From positions 1,240,001 through 1,304,000 of the forward strand of contig NC_035794.1 in the NCBI RefSeq assembly GCF_001653235.2: DNA of 64,000 nucleotides, written 5' to 3'. Source of the stretch: Pochonia chlamydosporia 170. Its lineage: Eukaryota; Ascomycota; Sordariomycetes; Hypocreales; Clavicipitaceae. This document shows, one piece after another, positions 11,570 through 22,579 of the stretch. Below the pieces are notes generated by a model. It did not search any database and had not been told where the DNA came from. It saw only the letters and a program-made list of their open reading frames with translations. Both the position numbers and the translations under genes were made by a program. The number at the start of each line of letters is the position of its first letter. Position 1 is the first letter of the stretch.

Positions 11570-14426
11570 GTTTTCTGAGTTGGCCGTGTGCTGAGACTCT
11601 GTGAAGGTGAAGGATATACAATGGTCTTGTATACCCGGTATGAGGATGGCTTCGACGAGTGAGTCTCTCGCCAGAAGGGCTAGTAAGACCGCGCGAATTA
11701 AAAATTGGACAATGTCTTATCAGCAGCCAAGAAAAGTTTGAAATGCCTTCGAGATGCGATGTTAGTATCCATTGTTCGTCGGCCTTGATATCGGGCTTCT
11801 CCGTTGAGTTATCATGACGAACCCAGCCTTGCCAAGTACACCGTCATCTTCTACCCTTGCCGTCTTGGCTATGCAAATACCTCCGATAGCCATGTTTGGC
11901 TGAACACTTGCATCACCCCTGGCGTGGTCTTTTCCCTGCAGCGAGTTTGCCACGAGGACCTAGCGCAAGATGTAGCAATTTAGACGGTCTCAAGATTCAA
12001 GACCGTGAGAAATAGAAACCACGCATATTATGGAGACACGGGGTTGGATAATTAGTGAACATTCAACAAGTATACGGAGTCCATCGGCTTGTGATCCACT
12101 TAGGATAAGTAATCTTGCTGGCAATTGTCCTCGAGATATCCTGGTCGTGGGATGGACAAGGACGGTTAACTGGTAACACAAGATGCTGCATGAGTATGCA
12201 GCACGAGGCCCTTTTGTTTCCTATGCCGTCTGTACATATGCCGTGTTTCCCACTTATATGGCTGTGTGGGAACTCTGCCTGCAGATGATACGAATAATTT
12301 CTGCAGGTAGGTGTATGACAACCATGGTTCATGGTTCTGCAACAGGTGCTGTTTTCAGCAGTTGCGTGCTGGCGCAGAATCTCAGTCGCACTGGCTGTTG
12401 GGCACCGAGATGTCATCGTGGTATTACAGCTTTCGATTCCAAATTGTCGGGCTCTGTGGAAGCTTGCTAGAACAAGTCTGCTCTTCGAGATTGAGCCAGA
12501 CGCCACTACATCGTTTCCCGTCTCCACCGGTGGGGATCATTGGAGATGCCGATAATGCTCGCCTTGGACGAAGAAATCTGTTGCTATGCTAGTAATTACC
12601 GCTAGTTGCGGAAGTGACTGGAAAGGTTCGTCCGAATACTTGATCGGCGAGTGTGCGCAAGGTTCGGTAGTGATGGTAGTGGTTGCCGGACAGGGTTCAT
12701 GGTAGTATTTTTAGGCTCGGAGGACGAAGCACTGCTTATCTACATGGGTTTCAATGACTTTCCCTGTTCCTTGGTGTGGAAACGGACAAGAAAAACGGCG
12801 CTTGGTCAGGATTACCTTGATCTTTTGCTTACGGACAGGGCATTGATACAGGTAGAGTAAGTCGACAAACCGGCTCCGGCAGTGTTTTCCAAATCATCTC
12901 CAAGTGTTTGAGCTAGAGTGCCGGACCTGACCTAGTGTGAACCGTTCGGATCTTTGCCGTAGCTAATGTACGCCACCATCGCGTCTTTGGCTGAAACAAT
13001 GACGATGACCCACAGATTGGTTTTGTGTTGAGATGGAATATATGGAGAGCCCAGGAACGGCCGAATTGTGAACTAGATAGGTGAGATGGTGTAGGTGGTA
13101 GGCAGAGACGGGAGGTATCAAGTCTTCTGCCGTGTTGGGCTCATGTAACCGCCCACGTGGTTTCTTCATCGTCGTTAAAACGACTTATGGAAATGTGACA
13201 GCTTGATGGTATGAGAGCAATAATTTAGACATATGCACCCTTGCTGAGCTGAATTTTCATGCCTATTACTTCTTACTGTAGTAGATGTTGTCGATTTGGC
13301 GGTGCTATGCCAAGATATCGGCGAAGAGTTGACTGCATGTAATATATCAAGATCAGTAGCCAAGAATGTACCAAGGTCAGGCCGACGCGCAACAAATTCG
13401 CACCATCATCCTGTATAAGGCACTTTGGAGCATTGGATTGTCTCAGTGTCTCCCTATAAACTCTCACGAAGCTGACGGCGTAATATTGCGCATTGTTATT
13501 ATCTACCTTCCTATTCGAAACCCAGCATTGACACGGAGCAAACGCAGTGCACATCAGCCCCAAACTCAATCTCAAACTACGCGAGGCCACCATCAATCTA
13601 CAAAACTACGGATTTCACCGTCCTGCTGAAATTTCCATCCCTGCCGCCGCATCGTCACCCAGGTCGCCAAGGAGCGAATTGTCCGACACCCAAGTTGATT
13701 CGATGCTCGGACAATCTTGGCGCACCGCACCAAGCTACAACTAGCTCGTCTCGTTCATCTATGTTCCAAATCCGCTTCCCGCACCAGGAGTCAAGGGCCC
13801 AAGGCTGAACGTACGCTAGGAACAGCATTGTATTAGTTGGGGGCCGAACACGCTGCGTATCCAGTGCCCGGCCAGGCACACTGACCCTGGGTTGTACTAC
13901 AAAACGTTGAGCCAAGACCTCGCGTGGTTTTATTGTTTGCGGCAAGATACGAGCTGAAGCTGTTGGGGTCTACCGTCCACCGTTTCTGTTCCTGGTATTA
14001 GAGTCCGTCTGGTGTGGCGTCTGTGCCGTGGATGGAAACCCACTTGATGAGGTTTTGTTCGCGATGTATCCAAATTGGGACGGCGGCATTCTGACCCGCA
14101 GAGGTGCGAAACGTGGTCGATGGAAAAGATTTTCTATGCGTTGCTGAGGGTGTTGGAAATATGTTTTATCTTGTCTGGGGCCTTTTTATCTGGCTAGTCT
14201 GGACTAGAGACGAGACCCATCATGGACTATTCCAAAAAGATGTCAAGTGTTTTGGTGTTGAGATAATCGTTATCAATGTGTATTATTCCGTTCTTTGGAC
14301 CTAAGATCCGGGATTGCATTTGGATATTTCTTAAAGAGGGATACTTTGCAACACGGTGAGTGTTGTTTGCGAACTTGTCCACCCAGTGTCCGGATTTCTC
14401 GACGACACTCGTCAATACTGGTCAAG
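11570..14426. other. Long intergenic region, no gene supported
   Basis: About 2.9 kb between the divergent starts of the GH16 gene (-) and the glycosyltransferase gene (+). ORFs up to 154 codons occur on both strands and overlap each other, with no domain, signal-peptide or consistent splicing evidence. Probably promoter sequence plus neutral DNA; a non-coding RNA cannot be excluded. Confidence 0.45.
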
Positions 14427-17397
14427 ATGAGAGGATTCTTTAGCCGGAAAGAGGCTGCTTCCCCGGCGGCGTCAGTCCACGAGCCTGAGTCGCATATGCA
14501 GCGCAACAGGTCGTTTGCTACAATTTCTGCGAGTTCCGTCGACTCGCAGCCTCACAGATCTGGTCATCACACGCCGTACAACGCCCACTATGATGATGAG
14601 TTTCGGTTCAAAACGGTAAGAATATTGGAAACCTTCTCTAAAGGAAGAAACGCCTCTAACGGAACAAAGATGGTCACGTACCTACATAATAGGGCAGCCG
14701 CAAGTGGTTGGATCCCACCCGATTCGATGAGATGCCACGACGACTGCTTCGGTGTTCTTCTGCGACGATCTCGTGGAAATTACATCACTGCACCTCATCC
14801 TCTAAGTCACATACTTCTTGGGGCGGTTATCAGACTCAATCTTAATGTAGCGATTACAATGCGACCGCAGATGCTGGACGGAATTCTCGCTTCATTGAAC
14901 CCCGGGCAGACGGACTTGAAGTTCAAGGACGGCTCTCAGATACAAGTTCTCGACTCTTTGACTTTTGCGCAGCCCGCGACTGTGAAGAAGTTTCAGTATG
15001 CGTGTGTGTTTAGGCAAGAGCGTCTGATTCTTGTTTGGCATGATGATTTGGTGAACATTGTGCCTCAAGCGACACATATCGAAGAAAAGCTGCTTACTCT
15101 GGTATGACAATTTGAGAATACTCCCGGGAACGACTAAGCTAATCATCACCCTCAGGTCTGGGGAGAAGGACGACTGCCTTTCAATATCCTACAGATGCCA
15201 AGTCGAGCTCCGTCGATCATGTACGGCTCCGGCATTTCCAGTCCAAACGGAACAGCAACCCCAGCTCTTGGCACGACTACTCCTGGACTCCTGAGCCACG
15301 GGAACAGCAGTGAAGATGTTTTGGAGAAGAATGCCGCCGATATGGAGAGACCGGAATCTGTAGCTCGACCCGTCGCCCGCTCATCTGCCGTATTCATCGG
15401 ATGCGCAATGTGTCTATCCATCTGTCTACTATGCGGCATCTATCTAGGCAAACTGATCAGCGAGTGTATCCTCGCCAACGACTGGACCCGAATGGCTCTC
15501 GTCATCCCCATCCCACTGCTCATGTGTGTCTCCCTATTCTTCTTCCAAGTCATCTTCACCAACATCTTCCAAATGATCGGTCCCATCGGCGGTGTGCACA
15601 CCAACTCACGCTACTTTTCCGCGCACAAGCCGTGCCTGAAGCGAGCATACGCCGACGGCTTCGTGCCCCCCAAAATCACCATCCAAATGCCCGTGTACAA
15701 GGAAGGCATGGACTCGGTCATCATCCCTACCGTGCGCAGTCTCCAGTCCGCCATGTCGTACTACGAATCGCACGGCGGGTCGGCCAACATATTCATCAAT
15801 GACGACGGTCTGCGCGCCGGCTTGACGGATGAGGAGGTGCAGCAGCGGAAGAACTTTTACCTGGATAATAGGATCGGGTGGGTTGCTCGACCGAAGCATA
15901 ACGGGGAGGAAGGGTTCGTGCGCAAGGGCAAGTTCAAGAAGGCGTCGAATATGAACTTTGCGCTGAATATTTCGCAAAAGGTCGAGACGTATATGCAGGA
16001 GTTTGCGGATGCGAGATTGTCGGAGAAGCAGAGCGATCTTGTTACCGAGGAAGAGGAGGAGGAGATGTATCAGACGGCGTTGGCGAGGGTTCTGGAGGAG
16101 AATCCGCTTGCGTGTGCGGATGGGGATATCCGTGTTGGAGAGGTGATTCTCATTGTTGACTGCGATACGAGAGTGGTGAGTGTTTCGGTGACATGGGTTG
16201 TTTGCTTTGCGCTTTTGCTAACTCTTGATAGCCGGAAGATTGTCTTCTTTATGGCGCTGCGGAGATGTTTCTGTCTCCGGAGGCGGCTATTGTGCAACAC
16301 TCTACGGGTGTGATGCAGATTACGCACGATTACTTTGAGAATGGGATTACTTACTTCACCAACTTGATCTACTCGTCTATCCGTTTCTCCATTGGGTCTG
16401 GTGAAGTGGCTCCTTTTGTTGGGCACAATGCCTTTCTCCGATGGCAAGGTGAGACTCTCCATGCGACGTTGAGTAACACGTACTGACACCGATATCAGCT
16501 GTTCAAGATGTTGGAGTCCGTGATGAAGACGGCTACGTCCCATACTGGTCGGAGAGCCACGTCTCCGAAGACTTTGATATTGCCCTCCGTCTCCAGATGA
16601 AGGGCAACGTCATCCGCGTCGCCGACTACCACGACAACGAGTTCAAAGAAGGCGTATCACTCACCATCTACGACGAAATCAACCGCTGGCAAAAATACGC
16701 CTACGGGGTCAACGAAATGATATTCCACCCCTTCCACCGCTGGATCTACAAAGGCCCCTTCACGCCCCTCTTCTACACCTACATCACATCCAACATTATG
16801 CTTTCTTCCAAAATCTCCATCCTCGCGTACATGTGCTCTTACTACGCTCTCGGCTCGGCATTATTCCTCACCACGCTGAACTACTTCATCGTCGGCTGGT
16901 TCCGCGACGACTTGGCCTCATGCTACCTCACATCGTGGAACGTGTTCCTCTCGCTGGTTGTCGTGTTTAACGCGTCTGGACCTATTGCGCTGGCGATTGT
17001 GCGGTATCGCAGCGGCGAGAAGTCCCTTCTTAGAGCGCTGATCGAAAACTTCAAGTGGATGCCTATGATGACGGTCTTCTTTGGAGGTATTTCGTACCAC
17101 ATCTCGAATGCTCTGCTGGCGCACTTGTTCCATGTGGACATGGAGTGGGGTTCGACGTCCAAGGAGAAGGAGGATAGCAACTTCTTCCAGGAGATGCCGC
17201 GAATTTTCAAAACGTTCAAGTACATGTATCTTATTATTACGTTGCTTGTCGGGGGGATGGTTTACTTGGGGGCTTTTGCGCCGCCGGACTGGGCTATTAC
17301 TGACTTTTCGGTCATTGTGCCGCTGGCTGTGAATTTGGGATTTCATGCGTTGGTGCCTCTTGTTTTGAATCCTAGCTTGATGGTGTTTAACTACTAA
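14427..17397 (+). CDS. Multi-pass family 2 glycosyltransferase (cellulose/chitin synthase-like fold)
   Basis: Five exons: 14427-14615, 14670-15101, 15156-16175, 16232-16448, 16499-17397; 2757 nt, 918 residues. The ATG at 14427 starts MRGFFSRKEAA. Residues about 60-210 form a conserved N-terminal cytosolic region; two TM segments follow (SAVFIGCAMCLSICLLCG; LVIPIPLLMCVSLFFFQVIF). The GT2 core runs ITIQMPVYKEG, FINDDG (~421), IVDCDTR (DxD, ~542), GHNAFLRW, SEDFD (~642) and INRW (~681), matching the processive GT2 motifs D, DxD, ED and (Q/R)xxRW. At least four TM segments follow. The polymer made is unknown. The first intron is 54 nt, a multiple of three without a stop, so intron retention would give an 18-residue insertion. 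Confidence 0.88.
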
Positions 17398-19386
17398 TAA
17401 TGCGTTTGTTTGTTGACGTTTTGGTTCATTGTGGATATTGGTTGCGATGGTTTGTGGTTATTAGATCATAGGGCTGGGATAGACGGCGTTGGGTTACAGT
17501 CGGTTGAACCTGGTATCTTTATGGATGCACATGATGGAGATGGATGATCATTATATAGAGCTACGCAGTTAGTATAAGCATGCTGTAGATTTTAAGCATC
17601 ACGGTCGACTCACAGCGTTGCATTGAAGTTGGATTCGACATCTGTTGCCACGTGCGTGTGATGTGCCTCACCATCACCGGATTTGACAAACAATGCATTT
17701 TGACCAGTTTGTGCGACACCTCATCCATGCAATCAACCAACATGATTGCCTCAATAGGACGGTTGGCGATAGAGCACAATAGCCGACACAGGCGCCTTCT
17801 TGGCGTTGAAGGGTGGTCATGTGGATCCAACATCTACACCACCACGCATCGCCAACATCCAAGCCAGATGCATCTCATATGCCCACTATTGGTTCCGCGA
17901 CATGGTTTGCCTGAGGAGGGAGATATTCGGCCAGTCGTGGCATTTCACGAGAGGGCAGGCAGATGGCAGCCCGTTCAGCCACACAAACCGATGCCAACTG
18001 GTCATCTAAGCAGTGTAGATCGCTTCATCAAGGCTCGATGACGGGATGGGACAAGTGAACACAAGTCATGCGACAAAGGCAACAGACAGCCGAGACAAGG
18101 ACGATGCGCTCAATGTTCAAAGCAGCCAAGCACACCGAAGGCGTGGAGAGAAACATGCCCTGAGGTGGCTCTTTGTGGAGGGCGAATGGCGATCAGCCGT
18201 CGAGGTCCACCTTGCAGCTAGAGCAAAGCCAAGTTTGAGGTTCCCCATTCAAAGTGTCGTATTGATTGCATGGGAGTTGGGCGAAGTCGTCTCAGGACTT
18301 TTTGGCGCGAGGGGTGGTTTGCGAAGGGCCCTCCCTCATGTGTACGAGACATATGACGTTTTCGCGGAGCAGATGAGGTGCGATTACCAGGTTCATGGGA
18401 GATGCATGATGGATGATGAGATTGATGGGAAAATAATTGTGCAGATGGACGGGAAGGAGCACAGAAGAACTGCGCACCTTCCGCAGCATGATCAAAGCTG
18501 ACGCGAATGGCCGGAGCTGCCCTGGCTCCTTCCCTGGCGTCAAGGCGAAGTGAAAGTGGAGCGGCTGCCCCTCTGCTGGTACCCCACAATTAGCATGAAG
18601 CTCACCATGTACGAGCGAGCACACGACCAGTTGCAGGACATGGAGGCAATCGTTTCGTCTTTCCATCCCCTCGACATCTGGAGCTTCCATCCAAAGCGGC
18701 TTTTCTCTTGGCCCCTCCTGCACCTTACCACTGTCCCCATCCAATCTCCGCTTCGCCATCTTCCCATTGCAGCATCGTACAACGTTTATTTTCGGACGAG
18801 CTATTGCCTGCTCAGCCAGATTTAGTCGTCAGCATCTCCCATTGTCGTAAGCTTTTTCTTCTATTTTGGCACTCGCATTGAGGTCTGGATCGCTAAACCA
18901 TCATAGTTGCTCATTTTTCAACGACTCGAGCTCGCCATCACCAGCCACGCGCCTTTGACCCAGCATTCCAAGCCCTGGTGTCTCTTGTTGAACCGCTCGC
19001 CCATTCCCGACTCAGTACTGCACATCTTGTGTTCGGAATGCGCCCCAACCAGTAATCGCCGATCCACAAATTGTGAGTAAAACTAAATTATCCATCCAAA
19101 GGAGTGAGGAAGACAAGCAGTGCAATGAGAAAGAGGGCAAAAACTAGAGGAAGAAACCCTCTATTGCCCACAAGAGACATGAAACACGAGGGACAAGTCT
19201 GAATGCTGAATGCCACCCTGAGTATATATCATCTGACACTGGGTGCTCACAGGAACTCGAGCTTGTGATATTCTACGAAAGAGGTTCTTTCCTTCTTCTC
19301 GTTATTTATTACTCTTCTTACAGGCATGTCTTTGATATCCTTTCGTTTCTTATTCCCCACATCCTCTGTCTTGTTGCCTGCCCATC
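17398..19386. other. Intergenic, no gene supported
   Basis: 3' flank of the glycosyltransferase gene, then promoter of the next gene. ORFs at 17652-18009, 18046-18501 and on the opposite strand overlap one another and show no conserved character. From about 18800 the sequence becomes CT-rich, like a fungal promoter/leader; repeated short tracts before the ATG at 19387 fit a long 5' UTR. Confidence 0.45.
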
Positions 19387-21516
19387 ATGAGGTTTCAATT
19401 GCTCATACATGCGGCTGTAGTCAGTCTAGCAGTGGCTCTGGTACCCGAAGACCGGAGATCACTTCGTCGAGACGTCATTTCAGATCGTGACGCTGCTTCA
19501 GAAATCGCCAGGCCGGTTGTTGTCGCAAACGCCGCCAACATGAATGAGAAGACGGGTCTTCATGAGGAGTCCCACGCCAAGAGGGACACATCTGGCTTGC
19601 TTAATTTAGCTCCTAACAATGCCGCCTTCAGTCAGTCGTTCAATTATGCGACAAAGAATGCTAACAAGAAGAATTGGATCGGCATCTACCCATCCAGCGT
19701 CACTGGACCTGACAACGAGACTTACACCGAAGACTCTTTGTCATGGGATTATGCCCCTGACGATAAGGGAACAGTACAGTTGTCAACTGCCAATTTGCCT
19801 CCTGGCCAGTACAAGGCTTACTTCCTCGCCAATGAGGGCTATAAATGGCTAGCCAAGCCTGTCGAGTTCAAAGTTGAGAATCCATGGGGCTCTATTTCAG
19901 TCAACGTTGATGCTCCAGCATTGACCTTCAATTATTCGACTCCCCATCCTGACCCGAAAAACTGGATTGGAATCTATCAGTCCTACGGCGGCGGGCCAGA
20001 ATCACAAAAGTTCAACAGTGGCTCTTTGACCTATGAATATGCACCAGAAGCAAATGGCACTGTGAAGGTGAACGCCACAAATTTACAGCCTGGTCTGACT
20101 TATCGAGCCTTCTTTCTCGCCAAAGGCGGATACAAGTGGCTGGCCAGCCCGATTGATATGGTCAACCCGGGCGACGGGCCCCTGAAGTTCATCACTGACC
20201 AGCTAACCACTCACAATGCTCGGGAAGGCGAGCCCTTCCAGGCCACTCTTGGTGGGATGCTGGAGAACCCCCGTGATACGCGCAGCAGATTCGCCAAGGG
20301 CAAGTCCAATGCTACTGATACAAGCACCAATGGCTGGGTCAATATTTCCACTGAAGGAATTATCAGTGGTACACCGCCCAAAGCATCTGGAAACTCTACT
20401 ACCAAATTCGTTGTCGAGGCTTTGGGTTCTGATGGATCCACCGCTGAAATCACGGTGGCCATCCCAATCGTCCCACAAGGCGAAGCCATGGTCAGCACGC
20501 TAACTGTGTTGTCTTTCAACCTGTGGTTCGGAGGTACCCCGGTGAAGAACTACCATGCAAAGCAGGTACGGTTCATTACAGAGAGTGGAGCGGATATTGT
20601 AGGTCTCCAGGAGAGCACTGGAGGTCATGCAATCCGCCTTGCGAAGGCTATGGGCTGGGACTACTGGCAGGGCAATGATGTTGGCATTATCTCCCGCTAT
20701 CCCATGGTGAAGCAGTATGCTCCAGTCGAAGCTGCTGGTTCTGTGCGTATCGCCTTGGATAGGGGACACGAAATTAACTTCTGGAACTGCCATCTTGGGT
20801 ACACGCCTTATGGCCCGTACGATTTCTGCTTCGACCACATGTCCCCTGAGGAGGTTCTAAAGAACGAAGAAAAGTCTCGCCGCACACCTCAGATTGTCAA
20901 CATCATGAAACATATGCAGGATCACCTTTCCAGCTACAGCAACATCCCCGTTATCTTCACTGGTGATTTCAATGCGCCATCGCATCTGGATTGGACCAAC
21001 GCTACCAAAAAGCTTCATTGCGGAACAGGATACTTCCCCTGGCCTACGTCGAAGCACCCCGTCGATGCTGGCCTGGTCGACTCCTTTAGAGAAGCCAATA
21101 GTGACCCCTTGACCGAACCCGGCATCACGTGGTCACCAATTTTCCTTAACAACGAAGGCCGAGTTGAACCAAAAGATCGCATTGACTTTATCTATCACAA
21201 GGGGTTGAAGACCATTTCGTCCGAAGCTGTGGTGGTGGGCAAGCCTAGACCGCAACCAGACCACGAGAACAACGAATGGCCATCCGATCATGCCGCCGTG
21301 AAGACTGTCTTCAAAGTAGGAAAGAACAGCTTTGTTGAGCCGGGCAATTCCCGTGTGCTCTGGGGTGTAATTAGTGCCATCATTGCTGCTACAGCAGCAT
21401 GTGCATCCTGGATTGTGTGCGCGTGTGTTCGCAAGCGCAAGTCAAACAAAGATGCAGAGGAGAAGGCAAGAAAGCCCAGTGATTCGGGTGATACATCTGG
21501 AGAGACATCCGGTTAG
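19387..21516 (+). CDS. Secreted/membrane-anchored endonuclease-exonuclease-phosphatase-fold protein
   Basis: Single exon, 709 residues. The N-terminus (MRFQLLIHAAVVSLAVALV) is a signal peptide. Residues about 75-165 and 170-258 are two tandem copies of one beta-rich module, each containing KNWIGIY near the start, a Y/D-Y-AP motif, and GYKWLA near the end. An Ig-like/cadherin-like segment (LKFITDQLTTHNAREGEPFQ...) follows. Residues about 375-645 form the EEP catalytic domain: LSFNLWFGG, IVGLQES (catalytic Glu), WNCHLG, FTGDFNAPSH, DRIDFIYHKG and SDHAAV. A C-terminal TM helix (VLWGVISAIIAATAACASWI) is followed by a short basic tail. This places the catalytic domain outside the cell or in the secretory lumen. 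Substrate (phospholipid, nucleic acid or phosphoester) is undetermined. Confidence 0.85.
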   Translation: MRFQLLIHAAVVSLAVALVPEDRRSLRRDVISDRDAASEIARPVVVANAANMNEKTGLHEESHAKRDTSGLLNLAPNNAAFSQSFNYATKNANKKNWIGIYPSSVTGPDNETYTEDSLSWDYAPDDKGTVQLSTANLPPGQYKAYFLANEGYKWLAKPVEFKVENPWGSISVNVDAPALTFNYSTPHPDPKNWIGIYQSYGGGPESQKFNSGSLTYEYAPEANGTVKVNATNLQPGLTYRAFFLAKGGYKWLASPIDMVNPGDGPLKFITDQLTTHNAREGEPFQATLGGMLENPRDTRSRFAKGKSNATDTSTNGWVNISTEGIISGTPPKASGNSTTKFVVEALGSDGSTAEITVAIPIVPQGEAMVSTLTVLSFNLWFGGTPVKNYHAKQVRFITESGADIVGLQESTGGHAIRLAKAMGWDYWQGNDVGIISRYPMVKQYAPVEAAGSVRIALDRGHEINFWNCHLGYTPYGPYDFCFDHMSPEEVLKNEEKSRRTPQIVNIMKHMQDHLSSYSNIPVIFTGDFNAPSHLDWTNATKKLHCGTGYFPWPTSKHPVDAGLVDSFREANSDPLTEPGITWSPIFLNNEGRVEPKDRIDFIYHKGLKTISSEAVVVGKPRPQPDHENNEWPSDHAAVKTVFKVGKNSFVEPGNSRVLWGVISAIIAATAACASWIVCACVRKRKSNKDAEEKARKPSDSGDTSGETSG

Positions 21517-22579
21517 AAGGATTTGCATTTACGTATCACACTTGATTGGTATTATACTGCATACGTGGCGCTGTACATACAACGTATCAGAGGGTTTTAT
21601 AAGGACGGACGGCTGGATGCGGTCAGCATCCTTGGGTTTTGCATGATTATGGCGGGTCAGTTATGTGGCGTTTCGTGTATGTTATCTCGACTTGAAGAAT
21701 ACGATGCCGGGTCTTGAAATGATGTATTGCCTTGTTTTGTTTTGTAGTACCCACTGTCCTGATTCTATGATCGCGTTCGGTACTATTTAGCTGCGGAGAC
21801 TCTACTATTAGGTGAGATAACTTAGTAAGAGAGGATAACCTGGTAGTATAAAATTTCTCTGCTGACACCGACTATTACAGTCTCCAGGCCTGTCTTGCAA
21901 AACACCCCCTGCACGCTACAGTTCCTAACGCGCAAACGGTGCCGAGCTGTCCTGAAAACCCTTTGTCAACAGCCTGTACCAGCCTGCCTCATCAACGCCC
22001 CGGGTTGGCTGATTTCGGGGTCGCCTTTGCGATTCTTGTTGGAGATCTGGACACTGAGAATTTGCAAACTAACTTGCCTGATCTCTGCATGAGATTTCTG
22101 TGGCTAAGTATGCTTGTTCATTCATACATGAGCTCGTTACATGAATAAGTCAGATCCTTACGCCTCATAACTAAGGGCTGGGGCCAAGGGTAAATGCCGA
22201 TGCTCATGCTAGACTGTAAGTGCAAGAGGTGCTTTCCTGTTAATCGCGAGGATAGTTGTGTGTACGTCACAGGTAGCATTTACGAGAGTGGATGATAGCC
22301 ATTCGGTCTCCCCGCCATGCGCCTCTCTCCTCTAATATGGGATCAGGTGTGGGTATATTATGAAGATGGTATATATCGGTATTCGAATAAAGAAAGAGCA
22401 AGAATACTGTAACGGGGCTTACGCAGTTGACATGCAGTTCTGTGTGCTTGTCGTCATGGTTTATGACAGCCTTGTATCATAGGCTCACCATGAGCGGGGT
22501 ATTGTGCAGAAGCTGAATCTATCAACCATCTTGGTTACCAGTATCTTGCAATCTACGAGATAAGCTTCGAAAGCAAACG
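21517..22579. other. Intergenic, no gene seen
   Basis: Contains the 3' flank of the phosphoesterase-fold gene and the promoter of the Argonaute gene; only ORFs shorter than 91 codons, none convincing. Confidence 0.5.

Noticed and set aside
18046..18501. 151-codon plus-strand ORF
   Set aside because: Equally long overlapping ORFs on the other strand, no domain, no signal peptide and no splice continuity.
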